From NCBI RefSeq assembly GCF_000472865.1, contig NZ_AXAP01000028.1, forward strand, positions 40,558 through 104,557: a DNA stretch of 64,000 bases, given 5' to 3'. The position numbers and the translations under genes are program-made. Under the pieces are notes generated by a model. It was given only the letters and a program-made list of their open reading frames with translations. It made no database searches and was not told where the DNA came from. Shown here piece by piece: positions 1 through 8,864 of the stretch (position 1 is the first letter of the stretch; the number at the start of each line of letters is the position of its first letter). The DNA comes from Bradyrhizobium elkanii WSM2783 (GTDB taxonomy: Bacteria; Pseudomonadota; Alphaproteobacteria; Rhizobiales; Xanthobacteraceae).

Positions 1-1458
1 AAGGAGCTCGAGCGGCAGGCGATCCCGTTCGAGCTGCGCAATGACGGCGCCGTCATCATGGTGCCAAAGGACAAGGTCATGCGGCTGCGCATGAAGCTCG
101 CCGAGGGGGGCATGCCCAAGGGCGGCGGCGTCGGCTACGAGATCTTCGACAAGTCGGACGCGCTCGGCACCACGAGCTTCGTCCAGAACATCAACCATTT
201 GCGCGCCCTGGAAGGCGAGCTCGCCCGCACCATCCGCGCCATCGACCGTATCCAGGCCGCGCGCGTGCACCTGGTGCTGCCGGAGCGGCCGCTGTTCTCG
301 CGCGAGACGCCGGAGCCGTCCGCTTCCATCGTGGTGCGGGTGCGCGGCACCCTCGAGCCGCAGCAGATCCGCGCCATCCGCCACGTGGTCGCCTCCGCCG
401 TCAACGGGCTGAAGCCGCAGCGGGTGTCGATCGTCGACGAGGCCGGCCAATTGCTCGCCGACGGTGCCACCAGCGATGCCGATAACGCCGTCGGCGACGA
501 GCGCCGGGCCGCCTTCGAGAAACGGATGCGCAAGCAGGTTGAGGACATCGTGTCCTCCGTGGTCGGCCAGGGTCGCGCCCGCGTCCAGCTCTCGGCCGAT
601 TTCGACTACAACAAGATCACCCAGACCTCCGACAAGTTCGACCCCGAAGGGCGCGTGCTGCGCTCGAGCCAGACCCGGGAGGAATCAAGCCTCTCCGCTG
701 ACAATAGCGGTCAGGTCACGGTCAACAACGAGCTGCCCGGCAACCAGAATCAGGACAATGCCGCGCGCGCCCGCGACCAGAGCAAGAAGAGCGAGGAGAC
801 CAACAATTACGAGATCTCCCGCACCACCAAGACCGAGGTGACCGAAGCCGGCCGCGTCAACCGCATCTCGGTCGCCGTCCTCGTCGACGGCAGCTATGCC
901 AAGAACGAAAAGGGCGAGATGGTCTACCAGGACCGCCCCAAGGAGCAGCTCGACCGCATCGCCGCCCTGGTGCGCTCGGCGATCGGTTTCGACCAGAAGC
1001 GCGGCGATCAGGTCGAGGTCGTCAACCTGCGCTTTGCCGAAGCGCCCTCGGTGACCCCGCTCAACGAGCCCACCGGCTTCCTCGGCATGCTGCAGTTCAC
1101 CAAGGACGACGTGATGTATGTGATCGAGCTCGGCGTGATGATGCTGCTCGGCCTGGTCGTGCTGTTCATGGTGATCCGCCCGCTGGTCAAGCGCATCCTG
1201 GCCAACGAGGTCGTACCCGGCCGCGCCGAGGCCTCGGTGCCCGCACTGGCCGACGCCAGCGCGCAGGCCGGCAGCGAAGGCGGACAGGGCCAGGCGCTCC
1301 TGACCGGCGGCGGCGCCGCGCACATGATCGACGTCGCCCAGATCCAGGGCCAGGTCCATGCCCAGGCCGTGAACCGCGTGGGCGAACTCGCCGAACGCAA
1401 TCCGAACGAAACCGTCTCCATTGTTCGCCAATGGCTGACCGAGCCTGCCGAGACCTGA
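1..1458 (+). CDS. fliF: Flagellar M-ring protein FliF (5' end outside window)
   Basis: FliF builds the MS-ring of the flagellar basal body in the inner membrane and carries the FliG rotor. The reading frame is open from base 1 (first codons read KELERQAIPF), so the gene begins upstream and only about 485 residues are present; the first in-window ATG at 58 is internal. The visible part covers much of the YscJ/FliF ring-building region, the Gln/Asn-rich periplasmic stretch near the middle, one strong hydrophobic segment near the C-terminus (MYVIELGVMMLLGLVVLF), and the cytoplasmic tail that binds FliG. The stop lies one base before the fliG start, so the two are surely co-transcribed. The family call rests on ring-domain pattern and gene order. 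Confidence 0.95.
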   Translation, partial: KELERQAIPFELRNDGAVIMVPKDKVMRLRMKLAEGGMPKGGGVGYEIFDKSDALGTTSFVQNINHLRALEGELARTIRAIDRIQAARVHLVLPERPLFSRETPEPSASIVVRVRGTLEPQQIRAIRHVVASAVNGLKPQRVSIVDEAGQLLADGATSDADNAVGDERRAAFEKRMRKQVEDIVSSVVGQGRARVQLSADFDYNKITQTSDKFDPEGRVLRSSQTREESSLSADNSGQVTVNNELPGNQNQDNAARARDQSKKSEETNNYEISRTTKTEVTEAGRVNRISVAVLVDGSYAKNEKGEMVYQDRPKEQLDRIAALVRSAIGFDQKRGDQVEVVNLRFAEAPSVTPLNEPTGFLGMLQFTKDDVMYVIELGVMMLLGLVVLFMVIRPLVKRILANEVVPGRAEASVPALADASAQAGSEGGQGQALLTGGGAAHMIDVAQIQGQVHAQAVNRVGELAERNPNETVSIVRQWLTEPAET

Positions 1459-1459
1459 G

Positions 1460-2545
1460 ATGGCCAGCGTCCCGCAAACCGCAAACGCCAACGACATCAC
1501 GAGCGTCATCTCGACCCTGTCGAGCCGTCAGGGCGACCGTCCGAAGAGCAAGCCGATCTCCGGCCCGAAGCGCGCGGCGATCCTGATGCTGGCGCTCGGC
1601 GAGAAATACGGCGGCAAGGTCTGGTCGCTGCTCGACGATGACGAGGTGCGCGAGCTATCGATGGCGATGTCGACGCTTGGCACCGTGGAAGCCGACGTGG
1701 TCGAGGACCTCTTGCTCGAATTCGTCTCGCGGATGTCGGCCTCCGGCGCGCTGATGGGCAATTTCGACGCCACCGAGCGGCTGCTGCAGCAATATCTGCC
1801 GGCCGACCGCGTCAGCGGCATCATGGACGAGATCCGCGGGCCCGCGGGCCGCAACATGTGGGAGAAGCTCTCCAACGTCCAGGAAGAGGTGCTCGCCAAC
1901 TACCTCAAGAACGAATATCCGCAGACCATCGCCGTGGTGCTGTCGAAGCTGAAGTCCGAGCACGCCGCGCGTGTGCTGGCGATCCTGCCGGAGGATATCG
2001 CGCTCGATGTCGTCGGCCGCATGCTGCGGATGGAGGCGGTGCAGAAGGAAGTGATCGAGCGCGTCGAGCAGACGCTGCGCACCGAATTCATGTCCAACCT
2101 GTCGCAGACCCGCCGCCGCGACGCCCATGAGGTGATGGCCGAGATCTTCAACAATTTCGACCGCCAGACCGAAACGCGCTTCATCACCTCGCTGGAAGAG
2201 GAAAACCGCGAATCCGCCGAACGCATCAAGGCGCTGATGTTCACCTTCGACGACCTGGTCAAGCTCGATTCCGGCTCGGCCCAGACGTTGATGCGTCATG
2301 TCGACAAGGAGAAGCTTGGCATTGCGCTGAAGAGCGCCAATGAGGAGGTCCGCAACTTCTTCCTCGGCAACATGTCCTCGCGCGCCGGCAAGATGCTGAT
2401 GGATGACATGGCGGCGATGGGACCGGTGCGCCTGCGCGACGTCGACGAGGCGCAGGCGCTGCTCGTCAATCTCGCCAAGGACCTCGCCGCCAAGGGCGAG
2501 ATCATGCTGACCAAGAACCGTGCCGACGACGAACTGGTGTACTGA
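1460..2545 (+). CDS. fliG: Flagellar motor switch protein FliG
   Basis: FliG sits on the cytoplasmic face of the MS-ring and couples ion flow through the stator to rotation and switching. The 361-residue product has the normal family length. The middle domain shows an EHPQ-type motif (here EYPQTIAVVLSKL), and the C-terminal domain contains the charged helix region that contacts MotA. The start codon follows the fliF stop by one base and the stop overlaps the fliH start (TGATG), typical of tightly coupled translation. The gene lies in the fliF-fliG-fliH-fliN-flbD order known from Caulobacter and Bradyrhizobium. Confidence 0.96.
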   Translation: MASVPQTANANDITSVISTLSSRQGDRPKSKPISGPKRAAILMLALGEKYGGKVWSLLDDDEVRELSMAMSTLGTVEADVVEDLLLEFVSRMSASGALMGNFDATERLLQQYLPADRVSGIMDEIRGPAGRNMWEKLSNVQEEVLANYLKNEYPQTIAVVLSKLKSEHAARVLAILPEDIALDVVGRMLRMEAVQKEVIERVEQTLRTEFMSNLSQTRRRDAHEVMAEIFNNFDRQTETRFITSLEEENRESAERIKALMFTFDDLVKLDSGSAQTLMRHVDKEKLGIALKSANEEVRNFFLGNMSSRAGKMLMDDMAAMGPVRLRDVDEAQALLVNLAKDLAAKGEIMLTKNRADDELVY

Positions 2546-3168
2546 TGGCCGCGCCCGCAAAATTCCTGTTCGATACCGACTTCTCGGCCCCCACCAAGTC
2601 GCGCGAGCGCGCCGCAACCGCCGCCGATATCGCCCAGAAGGTCGCGGAAGCCGAAGCGCGCGCCTATCGCAACGGCTACGATGCCGCCCAGCACGAAGCG
2701 AAGGTGGAGAGCGACCGCCGCGCCGCGCTCGCGCTGGAAGAGATCGGGCTTGCGATCAAGACCATCGCGTCGCGCTTTTCCGGCATCGAGGCGCGGATGG
2801 AGACCGAAGCCGTCGACGTCGCGGTCTCGGTCGCGCGCAAATTGTGTGGCGAAATGATCGCGCGCGAACCGCTTGGCGAGATCACGGCGCTGGTGTCCGA
2901 CTGCTTCTCGCATCTGGTCTCGACACCTCACATCGTGGTCCGCATCAATGATGCGCTCTACGAGGGCGCGCGCGAAAAGATCGAGCGGCTGGCCGCGCAG
3001 AGCGGCTTTCAGGGTCGCCTCGTGATCCTGGCCGAGCCGACCATTGCGATCGGCGACTGCCGGATCGAATGGGCCGACGGCGGCATCGTGCTGGAACGCG
3101 CGGCGATCGACGCCAAGATCAACGAACTTGTCGGACGCTACATGGCGTCCCGTGACCAACGGCCATAA
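2545..3168 (+). CDS. fliH: FliH/FlbE-like flagellar assembly protein
   Basis: A 207-residue protein in the position of flbE/fliH between fliG and fliN. FliH-type proteins regulate the FliI export ATPase on the cytoplasmic side of the flagellar secretion apparatus. The N-terminal half is Ala/Glu/Arg-rich and likely coiled coil (around residues 20-75). The C-terminal half resembles the FliH/HrpE family ending, with a pattern such as RLVILAEPTIAIGDCRIEWADGG near residues 155-180. It starts inside the fliG stop codon. Primary sequence is weakly conserved in this family, so the call leans on gene order. Confidence 0.85.
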   Translation: MAAPAKFLFDTDFSAPTKSRERAATAADIAQKVAEAEARAYRNGYDAAQHEAKVESDRRAALALEEIGLAIKTIASRFSGIEARMETEAVDVAVSVARKLCGEMIAREPLGEITALVSDCFSHLVSTPHIVVRINDALYEGAREKIERLAAQSGFQGRLVILAEPTIAIGDCRIEWADGGIVLERAAIDAKINELVGRYMASRDQRP

Positions 3169-3190
3169 GGATTGAGCCAAAGGATCGACG

Positions 3191-3541
3191 ATGAGTGACA
3201 CCGACACACATGTCCCGCTCCCCGACCTCAACTCGGCGGACGCGCCAAGGGACGACGATGTGGGCTATAACGAGGACGAACATGCTTCGCGCATCGCCTC
3301 CGACCTCGAAGCCGTCTTCGACGTGCCGGTGCAGGTCTCGGCCGTGCTCGGCCGCTCCAAGATGGATGTCGGCCAGCTCCTGAAGCTCGGCCCCGGCACC
3401 GTGCTCGAGCTCGACCGCCGGGTCGGCGAGGCCATCGATATCTATGTCAACAACCGCCTGGTGGCGCGGGGCGAAGTGGTGCTGGTCGAGGACAAGCTCG
3501 GCGTGACCATGACCGAAATCATCAAGGCAGAGCGTAGCTAG
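3191..3541 (+). CDS. fliN: Flagellar motor switch protein FliN
   Basis: FliN forms the lower C-ring of the flagellar switch. The 116-residue protein has an acidic, poorly conserved N-terminus of about 35 residues, then the SpoA domain (residues ~40-115) with the typical run VQVSAVLGRSKMDVGQLL, LGPGTVLELD and VNNRLVARGEV. An AGGATCGACG stretch precedes the ATG. It follows fliH by 22 bases and precedes flbD by 49 bases, so it probably belongs to the same operon. Confidence 0.95.
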   Translation: MSDTDTHVPLPDLNSADAPRDDDVGYNEDEHASRIASDLEAVFDVPVQVSAVLGRSKMDVGQLLKLGPGTVLELDRRVGEAIDIYVNNRLVARGEVVLVEDKLGVTMTEIIKAERS

Positions 3542-3590
3542 CCTTTAACCGATAGACGCGCGGCGGACGCGCGGAAGATAGGAGACACTC

Positions 3591-4976
3591 ATGCGGCTTC
3601 TCATCGTCGGCACCCTCAAGGGCCAGCTCACGACCGCCACCAAGATCGCGATGGACAACGGCGCCTCCGTGACGCACGCGGAAGGCAACGAGCAGGCGAT
3701 GGCGGTGCTCCGCGGCGGCAAGGGCGCTGACCTGCTGCTGGTCGATGTCGGCCTCGACATTCGCGACCTCGTGATGCGCCTGGAAGCCGAGCACATCCAC
3801 GTGCCGATCGTCGCCTGCGGTATCTCCAACGATGCCCGCGCCGCGGTGGCGGCGATCCGCGCCGGCGCCAAGGAATACATCCCGCTGCCCCCGGAGCCGG
3901 AATTGATCGCCGCCGTACTCGCCGCGGTCGCAAATGATTCCCGCGACCTCGTCTACCGCGACGAAGCCATGGGCCGTGTGATCAAGCTGGCGCAGCAGAT
4001 CGCGGGCTCGGACGCCTCCGTGATGATCACCGGCGAATCCGGGACCGGCAAGGAAGTGCTGGCGCGCTACGTCCATTCCCGCTCGGCGCGCGCCAAACGG
4101 CCGTTCATCTCGATCAATTGCGCCGCGATCCCCGAGCATCTGCTGGAATCCGAATTGTTCGGCCACGAGAAGGGTGCGTTCACCGGCGCGATCGCTCGCC
4201 GTATCGGCAAGTTCGAGGAAGCCACCGGCGGCACGCTGTTGCTCGATGAAATCTCGGAAATGGACGTGCGGCTGCAATCGAAATTGCTGCGCGCGATCCA
4301 GGAGCGCGTGATCGACCGCGTCGGCGGCACCAAGCCGGTGCCTGTCGACATCCGCATCATCGCGACCTCGAACCGCAATCTCGCAGACGCGGTGCGCGCC
4401 GGCACCTTCCGCGAGGACCTCTTGTTCCGCCTCAACGTCGTCAACCTGAAGATCCCGCCGCTGCGCGACCGGCCGGCCGACATCCTGGAGTTGGCGCAGC
4501 ATTTCGCGAAGAAATACGCCGAGGCCAATGGCGTGTCGGCGCGGCCGCTGTCATCCGAGGCACGGCGGGTGCTGACCACGAACCGCTGGCCGGGCAACGT
4601 CCGCGAGCTTGAAAACACCATCCACCGCTCCGTGCTGATGGCGCAGGGCGACGAGATCGGCCCCGATGCCATCGTGACTCCGGACGGCGACCGCCTCGAC
4701 CTCGCCAAGACCGCGCCCGCGGTCGCTCACGCCACCCTCGCCGCCGAGCAGGTGACGCGCGCGCTGGTCGGCCGCACCGTTGCCGACGTCGAGCGCGATC
4801 TGATCCTGGAGACGCTGAAGCACTGCCTCGGCAACCGCACCCATGCCGCCAATATCCTCGGCATTTCGATCCGCACGCTGCGCAACAAGCTGAACGAATA
4901 TGCCGATGGCGGCCTGCCGATCCCGCCCGCGGGATCGGGTACGGCGGACTATCAGCGCCTGGCGACGGCGGGGTAA
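3591..4976 (+). CDS. flbD: Sigma-54-dependent flagellar regulator FlbD
   Basis: FlbD activates sigma-54 promoters of later flagellar genes. The 461-residue protein has an N-terminal receiver-like domain (residues 1-115, Asp52 in the usual phosphoacceptor position), a central AAA+ sigma-54 interaction domain with Walker A GESGTGKE (148-155) and the sigma-54 contact loop GAFTGA (195-200), and a C-terminal Fis-type helix-turn-helix (NRTHAANILGISIRTLRNKL). A GGAGACACTC stretch precedes the ATG. Its place directly after fliN matches Caulobacter, where FlbD works with FliX. Whether phosphorylation matters cannot be told from sequence. Confidence 0.95.
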   Translation: MRLLIVGTLKGQLTTATKIAMDNGASVTHAEGNEQAMAVLRGGKGADLLLVDVGLDIRDLVMRLEAEHIHVPIVACGISNDARAAVAAIRAGAKEYIPLPPEPELIAAVLAAVANDSRDLVYRDEAMGRVIKLAQQIAGSDASVMITGESGTGKEVLARYVHSRSARAKRPFISINCAAIPEHLLESELFGHEKGAFTGAIARRIGKFEEATGGTLLLDEISEMDVRLQSKLLRAIQERVIDRVGGTKPVPVDIRIIATSNRNLADAVRAGTFREDLLFRLNVVNLKIPPLRDRPADILELAQHFAKKYAEANGVSARPLSSEARRVLTTNRWPGNVRELENTIHRSVLMAQGDEIGPDAIVTPDGDRLDLAKTAPAVAHATLAAEQVTRALVGRTVADVERDLILETLKHCLGNRTHAANILGISIRTLRNKLNEYADGGLPIPPAGSGTADYQRLATAG

Positions 4977-4987
4977 TCGCCACCACA

Positions 4988-5072
4988 GTCATTGCGAGCG
5001 CAGCGAAGCAATCCATAGCGCCGCCGCACGCGGAGGCATGGATTGCTTCGTCGCTTCGCTCCTCGCAATGAC
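4988..5072. repeat. Palindromic intergenic repeat (GTCATTGCGAG type)
   Basis: The stretch opens with GTCATTGCGAGCG and closes with its complement CTCGCAATGAC. Inner arms (AAGCAATCCAT / ATGGATTGCTT) also pair, so it can form a long hairpin. A related copy lies at 19170-19280. It sits between flbD and the convergent small gene at 5081, where it could act as a bidirectional transcript end. Confidence 0.85.
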
Positions 5073-5080
5073 GCGTGGAG

Positions 5081-5245
5081 CTACGAATAACTCGGCGCGT
5101 CCGGCTTGCGGAAGATGTGAATGGGATCACCGGGCGTCAAGTCGCGCCCAGTGAAGGCGACATAGGCATAGAGCGCGAGATAGGCGATCGCAAGCGCACC
5201 GATGCCGTAGAAGACCCAGGTTGCAAGACGTTTCATCAAGCCCAT
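5081..5245 (-). CDS. Small single-pass membrane protein, function unknown
   Basis: A 54-residue product on the minus strand, starting MGLMKRLATWVFYGIG. It has one hydrophobic segment (about residues 9-30, containing ALAIAYLALYAYVAF) and a soluble tail ending RKPDAPSYS. A GGAAGGGAA ribosome-binding stretch lies 8-10 bases before the ATG, which supports translation. It is convergent with flbD and lies downstream of the sulfonate operon in the same direction, separated from it by a repeat. I do not recognise a function. Confidence 0.6.
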   Translation of the reverse strand: MGLMKRLATWVFYGIGALAIAYLALYAYVAFTGRDLTPGDPIHIFRKPDAPSYS

Positions 5246-5267
5246 GACGCGCTTCGTTCCCTTCCGG

Positions 5268-5293
5268 CAATAGAAGACTGACGCCTTCTATTG
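5268..5293 (-). other. Hairpin just upstream of the small membrane-protein gene
   Basis: CAATAGAAG and CTTCTATTG form a perfect 9-bp stem around an 8-base loop. It lies in the presumed leader of the gene starting at 5245, just ahead of its ribosome-binding site. No T-run follows on the minus strand, so it is not a standard terminator. It may be a leader structure or a small repeat. Confidence 0.35.
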
Positions 5294-5340
5294 CGCGAGG
5301 AGACAAAACGCCACGGCTGGCGTGTCCGTTCCCAGAACAA

Positions 5341-5432
5341 GTAGCCCCGGGTGAAGCGCAGCGTAACCCGGGGGCCGCCGCCGACCGCCGACGCAAACCC
5401 CCGGGTTGCGCGTTCCGCTCCACCCGGGCTAC
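5341..5432. repeat. Palindromic repeat (GTAGCCC...GGGCTAC type)
   Basis: The left arm reads GTAGCCCCGGGTGAAGCG and the right arm ends CCACCCGGGCTAC, with CCCGGGGG / CCCCCGGG pairing inside. It forms an imperfect long hairpin in the gap after the flavin reductase gene, the last gene of the minus-strand sulfonate operon, and could end or stabilise that transcript. Confidence 0.8.
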
Positions 5433-5441
5433 GAGCTGACG

Positions 5442-6023
5442 TCAGCGCAGATGCACGCCGCGTGTGGGTACGCTGACGTCGGCCAGCTTGGCGGCATCCT
5501 CGTCCTGGTCGACGGCGACATAGCGCCCCTGCCAATAGGCGAGCGCTCCCGTGCGCGAGGAGACCTGCAGGTCGAGCACGCGCCCGATGACGATTGCGTG
5601 CGAATGACGCTCCACGACGTCCTCGACCTCGCAATCGATCGCCGCCAGCGCGCCGACCAGAAGCGGCACGCCGGAGGCGCGCGTCGTCCATTCGGCGCCA
5701 GCAAAGCGCTCGGCGCCTTTCAGCCCGCCCTTGCCGGTGAAGCGCTCGGCGATCTCGACCTGGTCCGAACTCAGGATGTTCACGCCGAAAACGCCGTGAC
5801 GCTTGACCAGCGGCCAGGACGATGCGGCGCGATTGAGGCTCACGATCAGCGAGGCCGGCTCGACCGACAACGAGGAGACGGAAGTCACCGTCATCCCGGA
5901 GATGTCCTTGCCGCGCCCCGCCGTGATGACGCTGACCCCGCCGGTCAGATGGCGCATGGCGCCGCGAAACTCGTCGGAGGTGACCACGGGATCGATCGCG
6001 ATGTTGCGGACGGCGGAGTTCAT
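5442..6023 (-). CDS. Flavin reductase domain protein
   Basis: The 193-residue product belongs to the flavin reductase-like family (RutF/HpaC type), which uses NAD(P)H to reduce free FMN for a partner monooxygenase. Visible features are the N-terminal pattern FRGAMRHLTGGVSVIT, the flavin-binding stretch GMTVTSVSSLSVEPASLIVSLN (residues ~43-64), and a later YWQGRYV. It is the last gene of the ssu-like operon, 7 bases after ssuB, so the natural role is to supply FMNH2 to the SsuD-like enzyme encoded at 7698-8864. Canonical SsuE belongs to a different fold family, so I leave the symbol empty. Confidence 0.85.
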   Translation of the reverse strand: MNSAVRNIAIDPVVTSDEFRGAMRHLTGGVSVITAGRGKDISGMTVTSVSSLSVEPASLIVSLNRAASSWPLVKRHGVFGVNILSSDQVEIAERFTGKGGLKGAERFAGAEWTTRASGVPLLVGALAAIDCEVEDVVERHSHAIVIGRVLDLQVSSRTGALAYWQGRYVAVDQDEDAAKLADVSVPTRGVHLR

Positions 6024-6030
6024 GTGGGCC

Positions 6031-6879
6031 TCACAGATCGTCGGAAGTGTCTTCGGTGCCTTCCAGCAGATTCTTCAGGATCGCGCCCTCGAGCGCCGCG
6101 AGTTCGGCCGAGCCGCGCTCGCGCGGGCGCGCGATGTCGACATTGAAATCGTGTGCGATGCGGCCGTTTTCAATGACCAGCACCCGGTCGGCCAGCGCCA
6201 CCGCTTCCGAGACATCATGCGTCACCAGGATCGCGGTGAAGCCCTGATCGCGCCAGACCCGCTCGAGCAGCCGCTGCATCGAGATCCGGGTCAGCGCATC
6301 CAGCGCGCCGAGCGGCTCGTCGAAGGCCAGCACCCGGGGCTGGCTAACCAGCGCGCGGGCCAACGCGACGCGTTGCTTCTGGCCGCCCGAGAGCACCGAA
6401 GGCCATTGCCCGCGCTTGTCGCCGAGGCCGACCTCGACCAGTGCCTTCTCGGCGCGCGCCTGCGCATCGGCGGACGATCGCTCGCGCCCGAGGCCGACTT
6501 CGACATTCGACAGCACGCGCGCCCATGGCAGGAGCCGCGGCTCCTGGAACATGACGCGGATATCCTCGGCGCGCGCCTGCTCGCCGAAACCGATGCTGCC
6601 GGCGGTCGGCTTCTCCAGCCCCGCGATCAGCCGCAGCAATGTGCTCTTGCCGCAGCCACTGCGGCCGACGATCGCGACCGACTGGCCGGCCGGAATGTGC
6701 AGGTCGATGCCGCGCAGCACCTCATTGTCGCCGAAGGATTTGCGCAAGCCGCGGATGGTCAGCGACAGCCCGCGCGACGGCATGTCGGGGCTGCGGCGGA
6801 ACTGACGCGCCTCCTCGGCAAAATCCTCGCGCGCGACAGCCTCGGCCTCGAGCGGACGAAAACGAAGGACTTCCTGCAT
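6031..6879 (-). CDS. ssuB: Aliphatic sulfonate ABC transporter, ATP-binding protein
   Basis: ATPase subunit of a sulfonate/taurine-type importer, on the cytoplasmic face. The 282-residue protein has Walker A GRSGCGKST (residues 72-80), the ABC signature LSGGQKQR (163-170) and Walker B VLAFDEP (184-190), then the H-loop in ILVTHDVSEA. About 35 residues precede the ABC core, which is longer than in many SsuB proteins. It lies 15 bases after ssuC and 7 bases before the flavin reductase. Homologues TauB and NrtD share these motifs; the choice of SsuB follows from the adjacent SsuD-like monooxygenase. Confidence 0.9.
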   Translation of the reverse strand: MQEVLRFRPLEAEAVAREDFAEEARQFRRSPDMPSRGLSLTIRGLRKSFGDNEVLRGIDLHIPAGQSVAIVGRSGCGKSTLLRLIAGLEKPTAGSIGFGEQARAEDIRVMFQEPRLLPWARVLSNVEVGLGRERSSADAQARAEKALVEVGLGDKRGQWPSVLSGGQKQRVALARALVSQPRVLAFDEPLGALDALTRISMQRLLERVWRDQGFTAILVTHDVSEAVALADRVLVIENGRIAHDFNVDIARPRERGSAELAALEGAILKNLLEGTEDTSDDL

Positions 6880-6894
6880 TTCTTCCTCAGTTCC

Positions 6895-7701
6895 TTAGTG
6901 TTTCTGGAAGGCCGGATGCCAGGACAGCGTCAGCCGCTCCAGCGCACGCGAGGCGCTGTCGGCGAGCTTGCCGAGCAAGGCGTAGATCAGGATCGAGAGC
7001 ACGACGACGTCGATCAGCATGAATTCGCGTGCCTGCATCGCCATGTAGCCGAGCCCCGAGGACGCCGCGATGGTCTCGGCCACGATCAAGGTCAGCCACA
7101 TGATGCCGAGCGCGAAGCGAAGACCGACGAAGATCGACGGCAGCGCGCCCGGGAAGATCACGCGACGGAACAATTCGCCGTCGGTCATGCCATAGATGCG
7201 GCCCATCTCGATCAGTTGCGGATCGACTGTGCGGATGCCGTGCAGCGTGTTGAGATAGATCGGGAAGAACACGCCGAGCGCCACCAGGAACAGTTTTGCC
7301 GACTCGTCGATCCCGAACCACAGGATGACCAGCGGGATCAGCGCCAGATGCGGGATGTTGCGCACCATCTGCAGCGTGGTGTCGGTCAGTTTCGCCGAGA
7401 GTTGCGACAGGCCGTTGGCGAGGCCGAAAGCAAAGCCGATGGCGCCGCCGATCAGGAAGCCAATGCTGGCGCGCCAAAAGCTGACCCAGATGTTGCGGAT
7501 CAACTCACCCGACAACAAGAGCTTCCATCCGGCCAGCGCGACGTCGGTCGGCGCCGGCAGCACGCGCGCGGGCACAAAGCCGGTCACGCAGGCGAGCTGC
7601 CAGATGACGATGATGGCGAGCGGCACGATCCAGGGGATCAGGCCGTCAGCCCGCGGCAATTTGGGCGCGCGGACGCGCGGGAGGCTGTCGATGAGGCTCA
7701 T
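6895..7701 (-). CDS. ssuC: Aliphatic sulfonate ABC transporter, permease
   Basis: Inner-membrane permease of the sulfonate importer, 268 residues. It shows six or so hydrophobic segments and the BPD_transp_1 coupling motif near EMGRIYGMTDGELFRRVIFP, which docks onto SsuB. Its start overlaps the ssuD stop by four bases, so translation is coupled. The N-terminus (PRVRAPKLPRADGLIPW) is polar before the first membrane span. Confidence 0.92.
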   Translation of the reverse strand: MSLIDSLPRVRAPKLPRADGLIPWIVPLAIIVIWQLACVTGFVPARVLPAPTDVALAGWKLLLSGELIRNIWVSFWRASIGFLIGGAIGFAFGLANGLSQLSAKLTDTTLQMVRNIPHLALIPLVILWFGIDESAKLFLVALGVFFPIYLNTLHGIRTVDPQLIEMGRIYGMTDGELFRRVIFPGALPSIFVGLRFALGIMWLTLIVAETIAASSGLGYMAMQAREFMLIDVVVLSILIYALLGKLADSASRALERLTLSWHPAFQKH

Positions 7702-8864
7702 GATTCCGATACCTGCTTTTGCGGCCGATACTCGTTGCCGATGGTCTCGCCGAACGGTCCGGTGTTGACGCGGATCGGCGTCACGTTGCCGCCATGCTCA
7801 AGCGACAGCAGCGGGAACACCAGTTCGGCGAAGCGGTAGGCCTCTTCGAGGTGCGGGTAGCCCGACATGATGAAGGTATCGATGCCGAGGTCCTGATACT
7901 GCTTGATCCGCGCAGCCACCGTCTGGGCGTCGCCGACCAGCGCAGTGCCCGCGCCGCCGCGCACGAGGCCAACGCCCGCCCACAGGTTCGGGCTGATCTC
8001 GAGCTTGTCGCGGCGACCGCCATGCAATTGCGCCATGCGCTGCTGGCCGACCGAGTCCATGCGCGAGAAGATTTTTTGCGCCGCCGCCACCGTGTCGTCG
8101 GTGACGTATTGGATTAATTCGTCGGCGGCCTTCCAGGCTTCCGCATTGGTCTCGCGCACGATCACGTGCAGGCGGATGCCGAAGGAGACCTTGCGGCCGC
8201 GGTTATCGGCAACCGCCTTCACGCGCGCGATCTTGTCGGCCACCTGCGCCGGCGGCTCGCCCCAGGTCAGGTACTTGTCGACGGTGTCGACCGCAACGTC
8301 GATGCCGGCGTCCGACGAGCCACCGAAATAGAGCGGCGGCCGCGGCGACTGGATCGGCTGGAACAACAGCCGGCCATCCTCGATGCGGATGTGCTTGCCC
8401 TCGACATTGACGGTCTTGCCGGCGAGCAGGTCGTTGTAGACGTTGAGGAACTCGCGCGTCACCTCGTAGCGCTCGTCATGCGCCAGGAAGATGCCGTCGC
8501 CCTTGTTCTCGACGGGGTCGCCGCCGGTGACGACGTTGATCAAGAGCCGTCCGTTCGACAGCCGGTCCAGCGTCGCGGTCATGCGTGCGGCGACGGCTGG
8601 CGACTGCAGGCCGGGCCGCACCGCCACCAGGTAACGCAGCCGCTCGGTCTGCGGCGCGACGGCGGAGGCGACCACCCAGGAGTCCTCGCAGCTTCGTCCC
8701 GTCGGCAGCAGCACGCCGTAATAGCCGAGTTGGTCGGCCGCCTGCGCGATCTGGCGCAGATAGTTGAAGTTCACCTCGCGTCCGCCGATAGAGGTGCCGA
8801 GATAACGGCCATCGCCATGGGTCGGCAGGAACCAGAGGATGTTGGCGTTGGGTTGCTTAGTCAC
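7698..8864 (-). CDS. ssuD: FMNH2-dependent alkanesulfonate monooxygenase
   Basis: SsuD cleaves the C-S bond of alkanesulfonates with FMNH2 and O2, releasing sulfite and an aldehyde. The 388-residue sequence is of normal length and belongs to the bacterial luciferase-like fold. Recognisable stretches are WFLPTHGDGRYLG at the N-terminus, GRSCEDSWVVASA around residue 58, and LLINVVTGGDPVE in the middle. Both ends overlap neighbours by four bases (ssuA upstream, ssuC downstream). The matching flavin reductase closes the operon. Confidence 0.93.
   Translation of the reverse strand: MTKQPNANILWFLPTHGDGRYLGTSIGGREVNFNYLRQIAQAADQLGYYGVLLPTGRSCEDSWVVASAVAPQTERLRYLVAVRPGLQSPAVAARMTATLDRLSNGRLLINVVTGGDPVENKGDGIFLAHDERYEVTREFLNVYNDLLAGKTVNVEGKHIRIEDGRLLFQPIQSPRPPLYFGGSSDAGIDVAVDTVDKYLTWGEPPAQVADKIARVKAVADNRGRKVSFGIRLHVIVRETNAEAWKAADELIQYVTDDTVAAAQKIFSRMDSVGQQRMAQLHGGRRDKLEISPNLWAGVGLVRGGAGTALVGDAQTVAARIKQYQDLGIDTFIMSGYPHLEEAYRFAELVFPLLSLEHGGNVTPIRVNTGPFGETIGNEYRPQKQVSES

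Noticed and set aside
5803..7839. Open frame of 678 codons on the plus strand across the sulfonate genes
   Set aside because: Antisense to ssuC, ssuB and the reductase, which have full family motifs; low-complexity composition rich in Arg, Asp and Gln.
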